From contig ML677334.1 of the NCBI GenBank assembly GCA_007922305.1, positions 55,788,720-55,852,719 of the forward strand: DNA of 64,000 bases, given 5' to 3'. A model generated the notes under the pieces. It did no database searches, was not told the DNA's origin, and saw only the letters and a list, made by a program, of their open reading frames with translations. The translations under genes and the position numbers were made by a program. Positions within the stretch are counted from its first letter, which is position 1; the number at the start of each line of letters is the position of its first letter. Positions 34,131 to 46,142 of this stretch are shown piece by piece. Source of the stretch: Dermatemys mawii. Taxonomy: Eukaryota; Chordata; Testudines; Dermatemydidae.

Positions 34131-34340
34131 AGAAGTTAAGAAATGCCAGATTTATGGTTGCCCACAGAGCCTTAATTTAGCTCCTCCTCTACATATGCTT
34201 TATGATACAGTCTTTAATTACATGATCACATAATATTTTTTCCACGGGATCCCTGCCTCATTCAATGCACACATACACACACAAGGAAGCAGAATTAAGG
34301 TTGCCTGGGCAACTGTAAAACTGGCATTTCCTAACTTTCA
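34131..34340. mobile_element. Long-TIR MITE-like element
   Basis: The left arm from 34,131 ('agaagttaagaaatgccag', then 'ggttgccca') matches the inverse of the right arm ending at 34,340 ('gaaagttaggaaatgccag', then 'agttgccca'). Each arm is about 45 bp with roughly three-quarters identity. The centre is AT-rich with an ACAC tract. The class is unknown and no duplication was resolved. Confidence 0.55.
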
Positions 34341-35727
34341 AGTGCTTGACTTTGCAACCTAAATCTTCTTTTCACAGCTTTTTTGGTATGGATTTAATAA
34401 TTATAATGAATTATCAGCATTGCAGAAGAACACTGGCACTTCAGAATTGACTTCTTGCCACAAACACGCTTCAGCGAGTAGCAGTAAGAGAGGTACCAAA
34501 CTCCAAAGCCATAGAAATGCCCATTGCATGAACTTTTGTGACGTACATAAAAATATTTTTTTTGTATTTTGCATACCAAATGCACACGCATAATAGCATG
34601 GCCTCAGATGGCCCAAGTCACTCAACGGTAAGGTTGATGAGATTTTACTCTTCAACGGCAATTGGGATGGGTTAAATTCAAATTTGTCAGAAGCAAGGAG
34701 TGAGCTAGTTTTATTTCCTATTCCTTATGCAATCTGTATAATGAGAAAGAGGCAAAATGCTTCCAATGCAATAACTCATTGTATTGGCCCTTCCTTCTCT
34801 GACCATTTCAACCATTTGGTCTTCTTTTCTTTTAATTTTAAAACCATTCATATCCTTTTGTTGTAACTGCCTCAGGAAATTGAACTCTATTTCCTAATCG
34901 ATTCCAAATATTATTTGATTAGCATCAGACCTGGAATGCATTTGCTCAAGAAAAATTACTATATTCTTGAAGGGTAAAGGAATTTCAAAGCCCCGGTAAT
35001 CTTCAGCATATGCACTATTCCTGTTTAAGATTAACTAAAATCAGTTTGCCCCATTAGCCACCTAAATGAAAATAATCAAATAGCATTTGGCTAACTTTAT
35101 GAGATGAAAATGTTTTCGTGTGATTGTTTTAGTCACTGCAAAGCCTCTGAGATTCCCCAGCTTTGTGGTCAATTGCAAAAGTGGCAGATAGTAAAACCTC
35201 AATACTATGATATATAGTACATACATACAGTTTGCTTTCTCACAGAATAACTCCTCTCATGACTATTTCCCATTTTTGCCACTATCCTTTGGAAGGAACA
35301 GAATGTTTCACACGCAGAAGAATGTTAGTATGTTGAGCAGACTAGATGCTGCAACCACTGATACAATAAAAATGAGCTATATGAGAACTTGGAGGGAAAA
35401 AATAAACAGGAAGCAAACATGATACAGATAAATGAACACTTGCTGTAATTCCAACCTGAAAAATGACCAGGCTTTGCAAGAAGCCACTGCTCTGCCCCCT
35501 CACAATAAATATTACAACACCAAAACTGAGACCGTTACACTCACTTATTTTAATATTCAAATGCAATGGAAAGATACACGCAGGAGATCATCTTAAAGAA
35601 ATGGATAGATAGTTCTGCTTTTAAACACGGTTGACCAAGGAAAAAATATAGCCTCAGGGATTCACTAATCTAGTAAAAATGGATAATTATCAGCTGTAGA
35701 AGCTTTTTAATTATAAGTGGAGATGGC
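34341..35727. other. Unassigned sequence
   Basis: No feature seen; AT-rich, short chance frames only. Confidence 0.4.
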
Positions 35728-36036
35728 TGGAACATTGTCAACAACTTTTTTCGTTGAAATATTCTGTTTTTTTGAAGTCAAAATGTTTTACGGAGATTTC
35801 AGTTTAGACAATTGTCTCCAGTCTAGAGTCTGTTTTCTAGTCAATTCTAGAGAAAGAGACACCGACCCACCAAAAGACCCAAATCAAAAACTTGATCATT
35901 TCAATTGCAAAAAGGACATTTTGACACAATTCCATTCGCAAAAACATCAAAAAAGTTTGTTTTTTTCCCCAATGTGGAATGGAAACAAATTTAGAAACCT
36001 TGAAAGTTGTGAAATGGAATTGTCATTCTCCAGTCA
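35728..36036. mobile_element. Probable palindromic MITE
   Basis: The left arm 'tggaacattgtcaacaac' is an imperfect inverse of the right arm 'gttgtgaaatggaattgtca'. Inner 'attttgac'/'gtcaaaat' words also pair. AT-rich and non-coding. Borders and class are inferred. Confidence 0.35.
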
Positions 36037-37999
36037 CCTCTAATGATAAGGAAAACCATCATAGCTGTTGTTCCCTCACTGAATCCCTGAAATTAATACA
36101 GCATGTCATACAGGCTGTGAGCACTGCTTTGCGGCTGGGGTGGGAGGTAGGAAGGAATATTTTTTCCAATGATTTTTAGTGACCCCTTCTGGCCAGCTAA
36201 AATGTTCAGTCTTCTGAGGAATGCTCTTGCTCTCTCGTTTAGAGGGAGGGTCACCACTGACAAGAGCAGTGCTAAGAGTTACATTTGGGGAATACCAAGG
36301 AACCATAGGAAAACTTAGTATATCATATGATAGAATGTTTAGATGGGGATAAACAACAATCTAGACATAGCAGTTAATCCGTTCTGGGAAAACAGTAGTC
36401 TTATTGGTATATGAGGAACAATATACCCTCCTACATAAATAATGAGGATATAATGCTATCAGGCATGTTATGGTGACATCCTAAACCATTAGACTGAAAT
36501 TCAAGTACCTTATTCATGTCCTCAAAACCACAGGATGAAATTAGAGTTGTAATCTACGTATGTTTTAGGAGTACATTCACATTTTATATAGTTCTCAGTT
36601 AAAAAGAATTTGCTGACCTAGTCTGCGGAAATGCTTCATTCTTGTGTGTGGAAGGAGTTGTGATTACCCATCCCATCCCCATGCCAAGATATAAACTCCT
36701 GAAGAGGAAGATGGTGTCACATTACTCCCCACTCATATGCTGTACACTGTTGGGGTTTGTGACTAGGCAATCTACCTTTTTTAGAAGAGTTAGATTACCA
36801 AAGGCCTACTTAGGCAAATGCCTAGTCACCTGAGATACAGCAAGCAGACAGAAAAAGGGGAGGGAAGCTGGTTTTGGAAATTGGGCTGAAAGCCAGAGCA
36901 GGCTAGAACACCAGTTTGAAATAAGGGCTTTTATTACTTTGTTTTAGAAACTTCCACTGTTATTTTGGATGGCGGGAAGAGTATGTACATTTTCTGGTTC
37001 CTTTACCCATTGCAGTGGATGGGTAGAGCTTCAAATTGTTTTTATAAGCCCACTCAGTCATTTCTGACATGGCTCCATAGGGCCTGGCTGGTAAAGGTGG
37101 TGCGCTGAAGAGATACCATTTATCTTTTCTATAGCTGCATTCCTTTTACTCATAGGTCATTCACTGCATTGGTGGCCTTGGCTACCAGCTGAATTTCACC
37201 CAAACGCAACAAGACATTTGCAATACAATGTTCTTGAGTTTAAAAGTTATTTACAGTTTCAAGGACACCTATCTAACAACAATCTTCAAAAAAACCACTG
37301 GGTTGTAAGTTCCATCAAGGACCCAAAGGCATTTGGGAGAGGTGGTTTGAAAATCTGTTAAAAAGAAACTATAAACATCACTCAGAGATGATCGTTAATT
37401 TTATTATTTTGAGGAGCATGTCAGTATGTTAGGCAATTTAGTTCAAGCTGTCAGGCCACGTGGAAATGATGTGAGTTGCATGAGAGATGGTCTAAGATAT
37501 TACAGCCTTCTCCTTATTTCACTCACATGAAAACCACCTGTAACCAAGCAGGAAAGCTTTAAAAAATAGGTCTCCAGAGCTCAGTGATTTTAAAGAACAA
37601 TTCATACTGACTTTCAAGAGCCAGCATCTTGGTAAATGACTCTTTTACTAAACAAATATTCATCCAAAAGGGAGCAAGGATGTCTGCTCCCACCACTTTT
37701 ATTTGTCCTATCAATACAACCACTTTCAGAGGAAATTAGAGCTAATAAGAATATTACAGAATCCATAAAAACTGCAAGCCACAAAATTGTCTTTTTACAC
37801 AAATGTACCTCTGCATCTTACACAAGCCATATGCTAAAAAACTGCATTTTATACTTTTCAACAATATTTGTGTGTCTTAAAAAGCCCTTTGATCAAAAAT
37901 AAAATGGTGAATTGCCTCCAGAGCAGGGAGGCAATGGGCTTCTAAACCCTAAACAGTATAACTGAGCAGCTAATTAATAATAATGCCATCTATATCCCA
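36037..37999. other. Unassigned sequence
   Basis: No gene or firm repeat found. Confidence 0.4.
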
Positions 38000-38175
38000 G
38001 ATGGTTCTTTTCACCAGTAGATTACCAAGTGATTTACAAAGGCAGTCAACATCATTATCTCCATTTTAGAGATGGGGAAACTGAGGCAAAAAGCAGTGAA
38101 GTGACTTGCTTAAGGTCACCCAGCAAACTGGTGGCAGAGCTGGAAATATAACTGGGGGGCCCCTGAGTGCCAGTC
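38000..38175 (-). repeat. MIR SINE
   Basis: The reverse-orientation MIR core is clear: 'tctccattttagagatgg', 'ggaaactgaggca', 'gtgacttgcttaaggtcac' and 'gtggcagagctgg'. It is better preserved than the other MIR copies here. Confidence 0.85.
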
Positions 38176-38323
38176 TAGCACTATAGTCACCGGGCCACAC
38201 TGTAAGAGTGTAAGCAGCCTTGAATACAGATTGACATTGGATCCAAATGGAGGAGGAGCTGAGTCAGTCCACATCTCCCTGTATCTTCTAATGGACAAAG
38301 AATAAGAAGCCTATTCTTAAGAA

Positions 38324-38518
38324 TCAGAGGGGTAGCTGTGTTAGTCCGGAATTACAGAAGTGACAAAGAGTCCTGTGGCACCTTAAAGACTAGCTAAAGT
38401 ATTAGAACATAAGCTTTCGTGGGCTAATACCCACTTTGTCGGACGACGAAGTGGGTATTAGCCCACAAAAGCTTATGCTCTAATACTTTAGTTAGTCTTT
38501 AAGGTGCCACAGGACTCT
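38324..38518 (+). mobile_element. Foldback retroelement, Penelope-like (copy 2)
   Basis: A 12-bp perfect target duplication (38,312-38,323; 38,519-38,530). It has the same lead as copy 1 ('gaggggtagctgtgttagt') and two inverted arms meeting near 38,442-38,446 with almost no spacer. The arms carry the 'cacctta', 'agactag' and 'cataagc' words of copy 1. The left arm, read on the minus strand, keeps the stem II hairpin and GAAA; the right arm has AAAA instead. Confidence 0.6.
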
Positions 38519-38530
38519 TATTCTTAAGAA

Positions 38531-39056
38531 GTATCATTTCCATCTAAACTTTGATAAAATATGTAACTGGGAATAAAACACGATAGTCCCAGTTAAATCA
38601 CTTGAGGTCTGATCCACTACCCACTGAAGTCAATGGGAGCCCTCCATCTTTTGATCCAGAAGACCTAAATGATTGGGAAAGTAGTGTAGCTAAGAACTGA
38701 AAACTAAATAATATGGTAGTTTATTTCAGAGATGAGAATGTATACCACTCAGCAATGTCAGAAACAGGAGGGAGTCTTTGTAATGTCCTCATGTACCTAT
38801 CTTGCCAACTGTGTAGTTTTTCAACAACAACAAAATAAGTGACTAAAGACATAAGTGATTTAGAGATAGTTCTGTTCCAGGATTCTTAGTAGAAAGAAGT
38901 AACAGGTAGAAGTTTATGTATAGTTTAAACAAAATAAATATTGAAGATAAATAGGAACAAGTATTTCAGCCGGGCTTTTCAAAAGTGCTAACACTGCTTT
39001 TGAAAATACCACCCTTGACTTTGAAGTGGAAGAGATAATGTACTCAAGAAGCAGTG
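38531..39056. other. Unassigned sequence
   Basis: A single arm of the common palindromic repeat ('gaagtcaatgggag') lies at 38,627-38,640. No gene seen. Confidence 0.4.
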
Positions 39057-39060
39057 CTAT

Positions 39061-39897
39061 TGTAGCACTAGTGGGGAGAAATTGTCTTGAGTAAATTGTA
39101 TTCCATTTTGCTTATTTTGTTACCTGTGAATTAGTAAGAAGAAATTGTTTTGGTTTTGTTCTTTGCTTTACGTGTTAATGATTGTTTTTAGAAGGATAGA
39201 AGTGTTGTGGCTGTAATTCTTCCTTTCAAAATTATTTACTATTTTGTGTGTGAGTGAAGAATGTATGGCATGCTAACAGGGAAGAGAGAGGAGGCACCAG
39301 TATTGATGGGCTGGACGGTTGAGAAGGGAGTGGAGAAGTTGAGAGGCACCAATCTTATTATCAGAATCACCTGTATGGCAGATTGAGGACCCTAAAGCAA
39401 AGGCATACACCGCAAGGACAAGATAAAGAGAAGAGCCAGAGGGACGAGATAAGAAACAGCTGTGGATATTCCCAACAACAACCCAAAATAATGAGATTGA
39501 GAGCAATCTTGACTACCTCGTGATTAACAGCTCCGGTGTGGCCCAGCAAGGTCCATAGACTTGTATGGGAACTTATTACTATAAAGGAAGGGTGGATTGC
39601 CATGGGACTTTGGGTTCATTCTGCATCAACATTGGAGCTTCAGATGCATCTGACAGAGCCCCATTTCCCCTCCCTTGTGTGCAGTTTCAGTTGGCCACTG
39701 GAACTAACCAAGCAATACTAAGGACTAGTAACTATAAGATCCAGTTGCAGAACCTTGTGTGTGTGTGTGTCTGTGAGAAAGAGAAAGAGAATGGAAGCAT
39801 ATGCTGAATTTAATGCTTAAATTGCACTCTCAATAAACACAGCATATTGCCTTATCCCCTTGAAAAAAGATTCCATGTGATTCTTATAAGCATAACA
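39061..39897 (+). mobile_element. Solo LTR with CTAT duplication
   Basis: It starts TGTAGCAC and ends CATAACA. CTAT flanks both ends (39,057-39,060; 39,898-39,901). A TATAAA (39,580-39,585) and an AATAAA (39,832-39,837) set the plus direction, the latter following a GTGT tract. It is 837 bp with no internal genes. The 4-bp duplication fits class I endogenous retroviral or gypsy-type integration. Confidence 0.6.
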
Positions 39898-40408
39898 CTA
39901 TTACCTATAATTTGATGAAAACTCAGTATAAACCTTCACATAGATTCTGTTACATTTATTCCCAATTGTAGGCCATGGAATTACTACCTCTTAAGCACTG
40001 CTGGAAAAACTGTAATGGAGAAGGGAATTTAGGACAACAAACTGGGTTCTGACCCAATAGCGCAGATATGCTGGCAGAACTGTAACAGTTACCAAAACGG
40101 TATCAGAATGAAAATCAATGAGTTCTCTATGAAGGACATCAACACTGCAGATGTTAAAAGAGAAACACTTGAAATATATTGATTCTGGCAGGAAAATATA
40201 CTAAAGTAAGAACGTGGAATTCAGCATCTCCATCTTACATTAAGAACTAAAGAAAAACGTACATAGTTCATAGGGCCTTGTGCATAGGGATGAATTTCAT
40301 TCACAGAGAACATATATTGAACATGGTGGCGTAGTGGACTTAATTCAAAACTAAATGAAGAACTTTAACATGTATGGTCCTCTCTTAAGTTATGCACCAG
40401 AATATCCT

Positions 40409-40549
40409 TGCATGGTGGAGGGGTAGAAGTGTTAGTCTGGATCTGCAAAAGCAACAAAGAGTCCTGTGGCACCTATATTCACCCATGAAAGCTTATGCTG
40501 TAATACATCTCTTAGTCTATAGGTGCCACAGAACTCTTTGTTGCTTTTG
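40409..40549 (+). mobile_element. Foldback retroelement, Penelope-like (copy 3, short)
   Basis: An 11-bp perfect duplication CAGAATATCCT (40,398-40,408; 40,550-40,560). It has the lead 'aggggtagaagtgttagtct', then arms 'agcaacaaagagtcctgtgg' and its near-inverse 'ccacagaactctttgttgct'. Between the arms only 'cacccatgaaagcttatgct' of the hammerhead-like region remains. It is the smallest of the three copies. Confidence 0.6.
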
Positions 40550-40560
40550 CAGAATATCCT

Positions 40561-40963
40561 CATGCCCTGTGAACTAGAAAAAGGAGCAGACAAATGGACA
40601 AGTTATACTGAAATTGGATGACAGACTCTGTGTTGCTACCTTTGTGTCAGTGAGCAAAAATGTAAAATTATTTTGCACAAAGACATTAATTTTTTAAAAA
40701 TGACATTGTAACTAACTTGATATGAAGTTGTATCATTCAATATGTAAATTATTTTATGTGGTCTGATACATATTTGATTTTTGTTTTCAGCTTTGTCCTA
40801 CTGTGACAAAGATATGCTAAAAACCAGCAACATATAATTCAAAGCCAGTGATAATTCTAATACTGTTTATTAATGACGTTTTGGTTATAATGTAGTGATA
40901 GAATTTAAATAATATGCTATATATATTTTAATTTAGTATTATAATAATAGTAACCATTTAGTC
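40561..40963. other. Unassigned sequence
   Basis: AT-rich, no feature seen. Confidence 0.4.
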
Positions 40964-41075
40964 CCTGAGACTGCAACTGATAGCATGTGGGTGGATTGCT
41001 CTGCCTGCAGAGAGATCTATTGAAGTCAGTGAAAGCAGCAATTCACTGAAGCACTATCAGTTGCAGGATTGTGGG
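40964..41075. repeat. Short palindromic repeat
   Basis: The arms 'gactgcaactgatag' and 'ctatcagttgcaggatt' are inverses over about 14 bp. The centre has 'attgaagtcagtgaa', a word of the widespread amniote palindromic elements. Probably an old MITE. Confidence 0.45.
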
Positions 41076-41544
41076 TTTATATAGCACTTTCCATCTTGCA
41101 TGTGCTTTAGAAACATTTAAACAAATACACTCCTGAAATTATAATGAACCTATAATACTGACCTATAAACTATTATAAGTACATTTAAAATATTGCTCTA
41201 TTGTCTAAAATGAAATCCATTAACTACTTTCTGTTTTAGCAGATTTCATACTTCCAACAGAGTTTTCATACATTTCTGGGTGTTTTTGAGTAAGAGGTCA
41301 GTTGTCTTTTGAAAATATTTTTGAACTCTGAACAGACATAAGATAATGAAATACTGCAACTGACTTCAAACAAACAATCATCTTTAATACAGCACAGACC
41401 CACACACTTTTCAGGAAATTCTAATATTGTATTTTTCAGTTTCTCAAAGAAAATAAAATTGCCATATCATCAATTTAGATGTAACCATATTACTGTAGTG
41501 CTTATAGTTCAGGAATGACTGAACAAATACACATGCACACACTA

Positions 41545-41654
41545 CGGTGACCAGACAGCAAGTGTGAAAAACTGGGATGGGGGTGGGGGATAAGGTAAGA
41601 AAAAGACCCAAAAATCGGGACTGTCCCGAATAAAATTGGAACATCTGGCCACCC
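41545..41654. mobile_element. MITE, GGGTGACC ends, TA duplication (copy 2)
   Basis: The inverted copy of the 30,869 family. It has CGGTGACC and GGCCACCC ends, TA on both sides (41,543-41,544; 41,655-41,656) and internal 'aaatcgggactgtccc'. Confidence 0.75.
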
Positions 41655-41867
41655 TAGCACACACACAGGTATTTGCTTTCACTGTCTGTGGTATCTAGTC
41701 CAAGCTAGGTGTGGAGGAAGGAAACCTGTCTGAGTGGTGGAACAGGAACAATGCAATGTTGCAATTTATAATTATAAGCCTACACCATGATGCCTACAAA
41801 ATACCTGACAACAGTTAGGCAGCAGGAGGGAGGCTGGGTTGGGGTTTGGAATTGCTGCTTATTAGAC

Positions 41868-41990
41868 AAAATTCTCTCACCCTGTCAGCCCGCTGTGTAC
41901 TTGTACCTATGTGTTGTCTTACACTTAGGAACAGGAACCACCTTTTCATTATGTTTGTGTACAGCACCTAGCACAATGGTGCGCTGATTC
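41868..41990 (+). repeat. Old LINE 3'-end relic (L2/L3/CR1 type)
   Basis: 'gtgtacagcacctagcacaa' followed by 'tggtgcgctgattc' and 'gggcctct' is the typical tail of this repeat in reptiles and birds. Borders approximate. Confidence 0.55.
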
Positions 41991-44928
41991 TTGATTGGGG
42001 CCTCTCAGCGCTGCCACAACATGAACGGTCAGAATACAAATATGTACAGTAGAAAGAGTTTCCTGTGCATTAGACTGTATCAGAATTTTCATTTTGTATT
42101 TTATTATGTATTACATATTTTCCTTGACAGCATGGTTTGTCCAATAATGCGTTTTAAGACAGCGGTTCTTGAACTGAGCACTTGTGATTGGCTGCAACCT
42201 ACATGGTGCTGCCTGCTCCTTCTCCATCCTTTCCAGCTGTTCAGTTGTGTTATAATTACAAGACAGCATTAAATATCTGCTTACTGTTACTTTTCCATGT
42301 TAGCAGTTACTGTAAATTCTATGGGGATATTTTTAAAATTGCAAGTGGGTGAAGTGGCCTGTCTGATGCTCTATGGGAGGAAAAATGGGCATGAGACAAA
42401 CTCTCTGATAAAATGTGGACTGTTCTGAAGAGGTTTGAGAATCCTTCTGAGTGGTGATAGAGTTAATATTAGGTCGCTCAACTTTAGCATTCTATAAAAA
42501 ACAAACAAAAAGTGTTTAATGTTAGATGTTCACATAAACTGGGGTAACTTACCAGTGAATATAGATTCACAGATATATTTGCTTATAGTGAGAAGGAACT
42601 GCTCATGGCTGTATAATCTAGTTTTAATAGCCAGACCAATCTGAGCTCTCTGGAAGAAAACACCCTTCCTTTCCTTAGAAATAGCATCTCAGTGGACAGA
42701 GATACAACAACAGTAAGAGAATGAAAACAGCATGGAAGTCTGATTAAGGGCTGATGATTACAAGCACAAAGGAATTTCTGCCATCATTTTTTCAATTACC
42801 ACTCTTCACATGCTTGAACAAGGCCCCTTCATTCAAGCTATACCTTCTAGGGCTAAATCTGGCTCACATTACCTGTTTAAGTCAATAGGACGATGCAAAA
42901 GGCTAAAAGGGTTTGGCTTCAAATGGGATTGTGCTAGGACAGCTCTGTTGAAAATCTTATAATGTGTGAGCTCCGTTTTCTCAAGCAACATTTTGGATTT
43001 GTCTATCTATGCCCAGCCAACAGCTTGAGGGACAAACAGCTGAATTCAGAATCAACTGAAGCAGATTGTCCCTGACACCTCTGTCAGGACTAGTTTTTTC
43101 AACAGAGGACATGACCACTGATCCCTTCCTCTTAAGTTGCATAGGAAATCACTCAATATGACTGTATTTGATGTCCCCAAATTAAAAAAAACAAACCCAA
43201 CTATATTCAAGAATCTCCAGAGTGAGTCCTGAGCTACCAGGGAGGTTTTAAGCAGGCAGCTGGTGTTGTTGATGAAGATATTTTCACACCCAAATTTTCC
43301 ATTTTCAGTTTTCCAAGACCCAAACATAGAAAATGAAGCTTTAACATCATACATCTACCTGATGGCCTCTCATTCAGCTTTAAAACAAAATACAATTTTG
43401 GATTCATGAAAACATCAAAGTAGAGAAGTTATTCTGTATTTTTCCCTCCCCATATCTGTTCTGTCTGACTGCTAGCATAGAACGACTGCCAGATTCTTTC
43501 CACCTTTCACCTCAGAAGTGGCTGAAATCCCATGGTGGTGAAAAAGCAAAAAGTTTCCAGAGCACTTTGGAATCCTTTTTATGAAAGACACAATATCCAG
43601 TGAGGCTGTACACCCCAGAATTATTACATTTATTTTTATGCTTACGCAGTGGTTCTCTGAAAAATTCTCTCATGATATTAGTATACACATATTAGCTGCA
43701 TCATACATAGACACAGAAGTAGTGAAATGAGTGTACTTCCACTGTGTGAGGTTGGGGGGCAGGGAAATCTACCCACGGGATCTATGAAAATCTCCCCATT
43801 GTTAGCGTGGGAGAAACTGACAAAATCTGTACCTGCATGGATTCTTTCCTGCCCCCACCTAGATCTATCTAAAAAAGGTCCCATCTTAGGTTACATTAGA
43901 TATTAGGATTGACTAACTTCTGCAAAATGGTTCTTTCCCCCTCTCTCATCTCAAATGGGGGAAAGCCAGTGATCTTATTGTTGTTTATTAGTTTGCTTCT
44001 ATTTTAATATATGGTAAAAATGTCTATAGCTTGGTAGTCTTTTTTTAATTTTTTGTAATAAAACAAATGCTCTGTGCTTGATTAGTGACTTCTCTATCTC
44101 AAAGAGCCTTCAACCTAATCTGAATAACAAATATAGGCAAAGTTCTGTTGTTCTGTTTGTCAGGGAAGTGTTATGAAAGTGGGTGTGTGTGAAGGAAAGT
44201 CTCAAGATGTTTATATTGTTAGCCTTTGTCTAATCCCACCAAAACATGGCTAAGAAAATTTTTAAAAAGTAGGAAGATGAAGGTAAAGTCAGTTACAAAG
44301 TTGTACATTTGATAGAAAACTACATGGGGGAGTAAAAATAAAATCATAAAATAACAGGAGACAAATGCATAGGGAATTAGGGAAAGATGAAAGAGAAGAG
44401 GGAAGTGAATACCAACAGTAATCAGACACAGTAAAAGCAAAGATCAGTAATGACAACAATAAAGATCCAGACTCAGAAGTGAATGATGAAAGCTATGGCT
44501 CCTTTCTATCAGAATACTATTTTATTTAGGATATTATTTTTTAAAGTCAGCAAATCTGTTTAAAGTCAGGCTTCTGCTTTTGTAGCAGAGGGCGTAATCA
44601 CTATAATTCATATTCAGTCCTGGGGCAAATTCATCCTTGGGGTGGCTTCTCGTCACTTCAAGGATGAGTGTGGGAAAGTTCCTTGTGTTTGCATTGCTTG
44701 CAAATTTGAGAACAGCCTCTCTCTCAGTTACAAACAACAACTCCAGAATTATCACAATAACATGGGTTACTTGAGGACAACTCCAAAACAGATTGTAGCA
44801 GCTACAATCATCATCTAGAAATATTGAAATAATTGGCATATGGTCACTATTAGCTGAACTCTTCCTTACTAGGACCCTTTCAGCAGTCTGCTTTGGTCTC
44901 CTATTGAAATCGGGTAGTGGACTTCTAG
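41991..44928. other. Unassigned sequence
   Basis: 2.9 kb without gene or clear repeat. Frames of 100 codons (43,052-43,354) and 101 codons (44,534-44,839), both on the minus strand, have no recognisable domain. They could be short remnants of old elements. Confidence 0.4.
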
Positions 44929-45161
44929 CATGGTGTTAGGATATAGATATTCAGGCCTGTTTGTAAAGGCCCATACTTTAAGAATTTAGGTCTATGTTTA
45001 TCATTTAGCTAGTTATAGAGATATAAAACAAAGAATCTGTGTAAGGGCCTTCTCTCACTGTGACAGTCTGAGGTCCTGTTCTTAGGCTAATGCCTTTGGC
45101 TAGGCAGCAGAGGCAGCCATAAATTGGGAGGTGTACAGTCACATCCTCACATTCCAAACTA

Positions 45162-45525
45162 CAGGCGTGTCACGTCTTATGCGAGGGTTCCGTTCCGCGG
45201 ACCCCGCGTATAGCCAAAATCGTGTATAGTCAAACACTCATTGTTTGACTACACACGATCCCCTCAGCAGGCTGCCGAGCCGGCCCCTGCCTGCCGGCCC
45301 CCAGCCGCGGGTGGGCTGCTGGCTGCGGCCCCAGTCCCCGTGATGGGCTGCCTGCTCTGACTCCTGCAGCGGGCTGTCAGAGGCTTGGGGTTTTTTATGC
45401 ACATTTAACTTGTGCGATTTTGGCTCACGCTCAGAGGCTTGGGGGTTTTTTTGGTTTTTTTTTTTGGCCCACCGCGTAAAGCCAAAATCACGCAAGTTAA
45501 ATGCGCATAAAATGCGACTTGCCTG
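45162..45525. mobile_element. Tigger-like MITE
   Basis: It starts CAGGCGTGTC and ends in the inverse of CAGGCAAGTC, with TA on both sides (45,160-45,161; 45,526-45,527). The subterminal repeats 'ttatgcg'/'cgcataa' also pair. The GC-rich core differs sharply from the surrounding LTR. CAGGC ends with TA duplication are the Tigger signature. Confidence 0.75.
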
Positions 45526-45856
45526 TAGTCATATTGAAATCAGGCAATCTGGGGCTGATAGAAAGGTGGTCTGATCTATTGCCTCCAGAGAAAGAGAAGA
45601 GCCTAGAAGACGTAAAAGGAAATTTAGTTTGATAGTTTTCTGTTTGGTAAGAACTCACTTATCAATAGACACTGCTGGGAAACCCTTATGTCTTTATAGA
45701 TGTAGTCATGAAATCCTCACTTCTGTATCGTTTTGTCAGTATAGTTCCTACTTGGCTATTGTTTATTTGCATGGTCTCTGTCTGGTTTTGTGATTGTTTC
45801 TGTCTGCTGTATAATTAATTTTTCTGGGTGCAAACTAATTAAGGTAGTGGGATATA

Positions 45857-45953
45857 ATTGGTTGGCTAATCATGTTACAATGTGTTAGGATTGGTTGGGT
45901 AGATTTCAGTAAAATGATTGGTTAAGGTGTAGCTGATAATATCACTGTATAAA
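45857..45953 (+). promoter_or_regulatory. LTR promoter: three inverted CCAAT boxes and TATA
   Basis: ATTGGTT (inverted CCAAT) occurs at 45,857-45,863, 45,890-45,896 and 45,917-45,923, and TATAAA at 45,948-45,953. The spacing is that of an NF-Y-type polymerase II promoter. The poly(A) signal follows at 46,034. Activity is unknown. Confidence 0.55.
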
Positions 45954-46142
45954 TTAGGGGCAAACAGGAAGTAAGTTAGGATTCAAAAATAAGGAAAAAG
46001 GAACTTGGAATTAAGCTGTTGGAAGTTTACCCCAATAAACATCAAATTGTTTGCACCTTCGGACTTCAGCTATTTTTGCTCTGTTCATGCAAGAAGGACC
46101 AGGGAAGTGGGAGAGTGAAGGAATAAGCTCTCTAACACATGG

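Larger units (their letters stand above)
44934..46137 (+). mobile_element. Solo LTR with CATGG duplication, carrying a MITE
   Basis: The termini TGTTAG and CTAACA are exact inverses, flanked by CATGG (44,929-44,933; 46,138-46,142). A 364-bp Tigger-like MITE sits inside. On the plus strand three ATTGGTT words (45,857; 45,890; 45,917) precede TATAAA (45,948-45,953), and AATAAA is at 46,034-46,039. The 5-bp duplication suits an endogenous retroviral or gypsy-type integrase. No genes inside. Confidence 0.8.
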
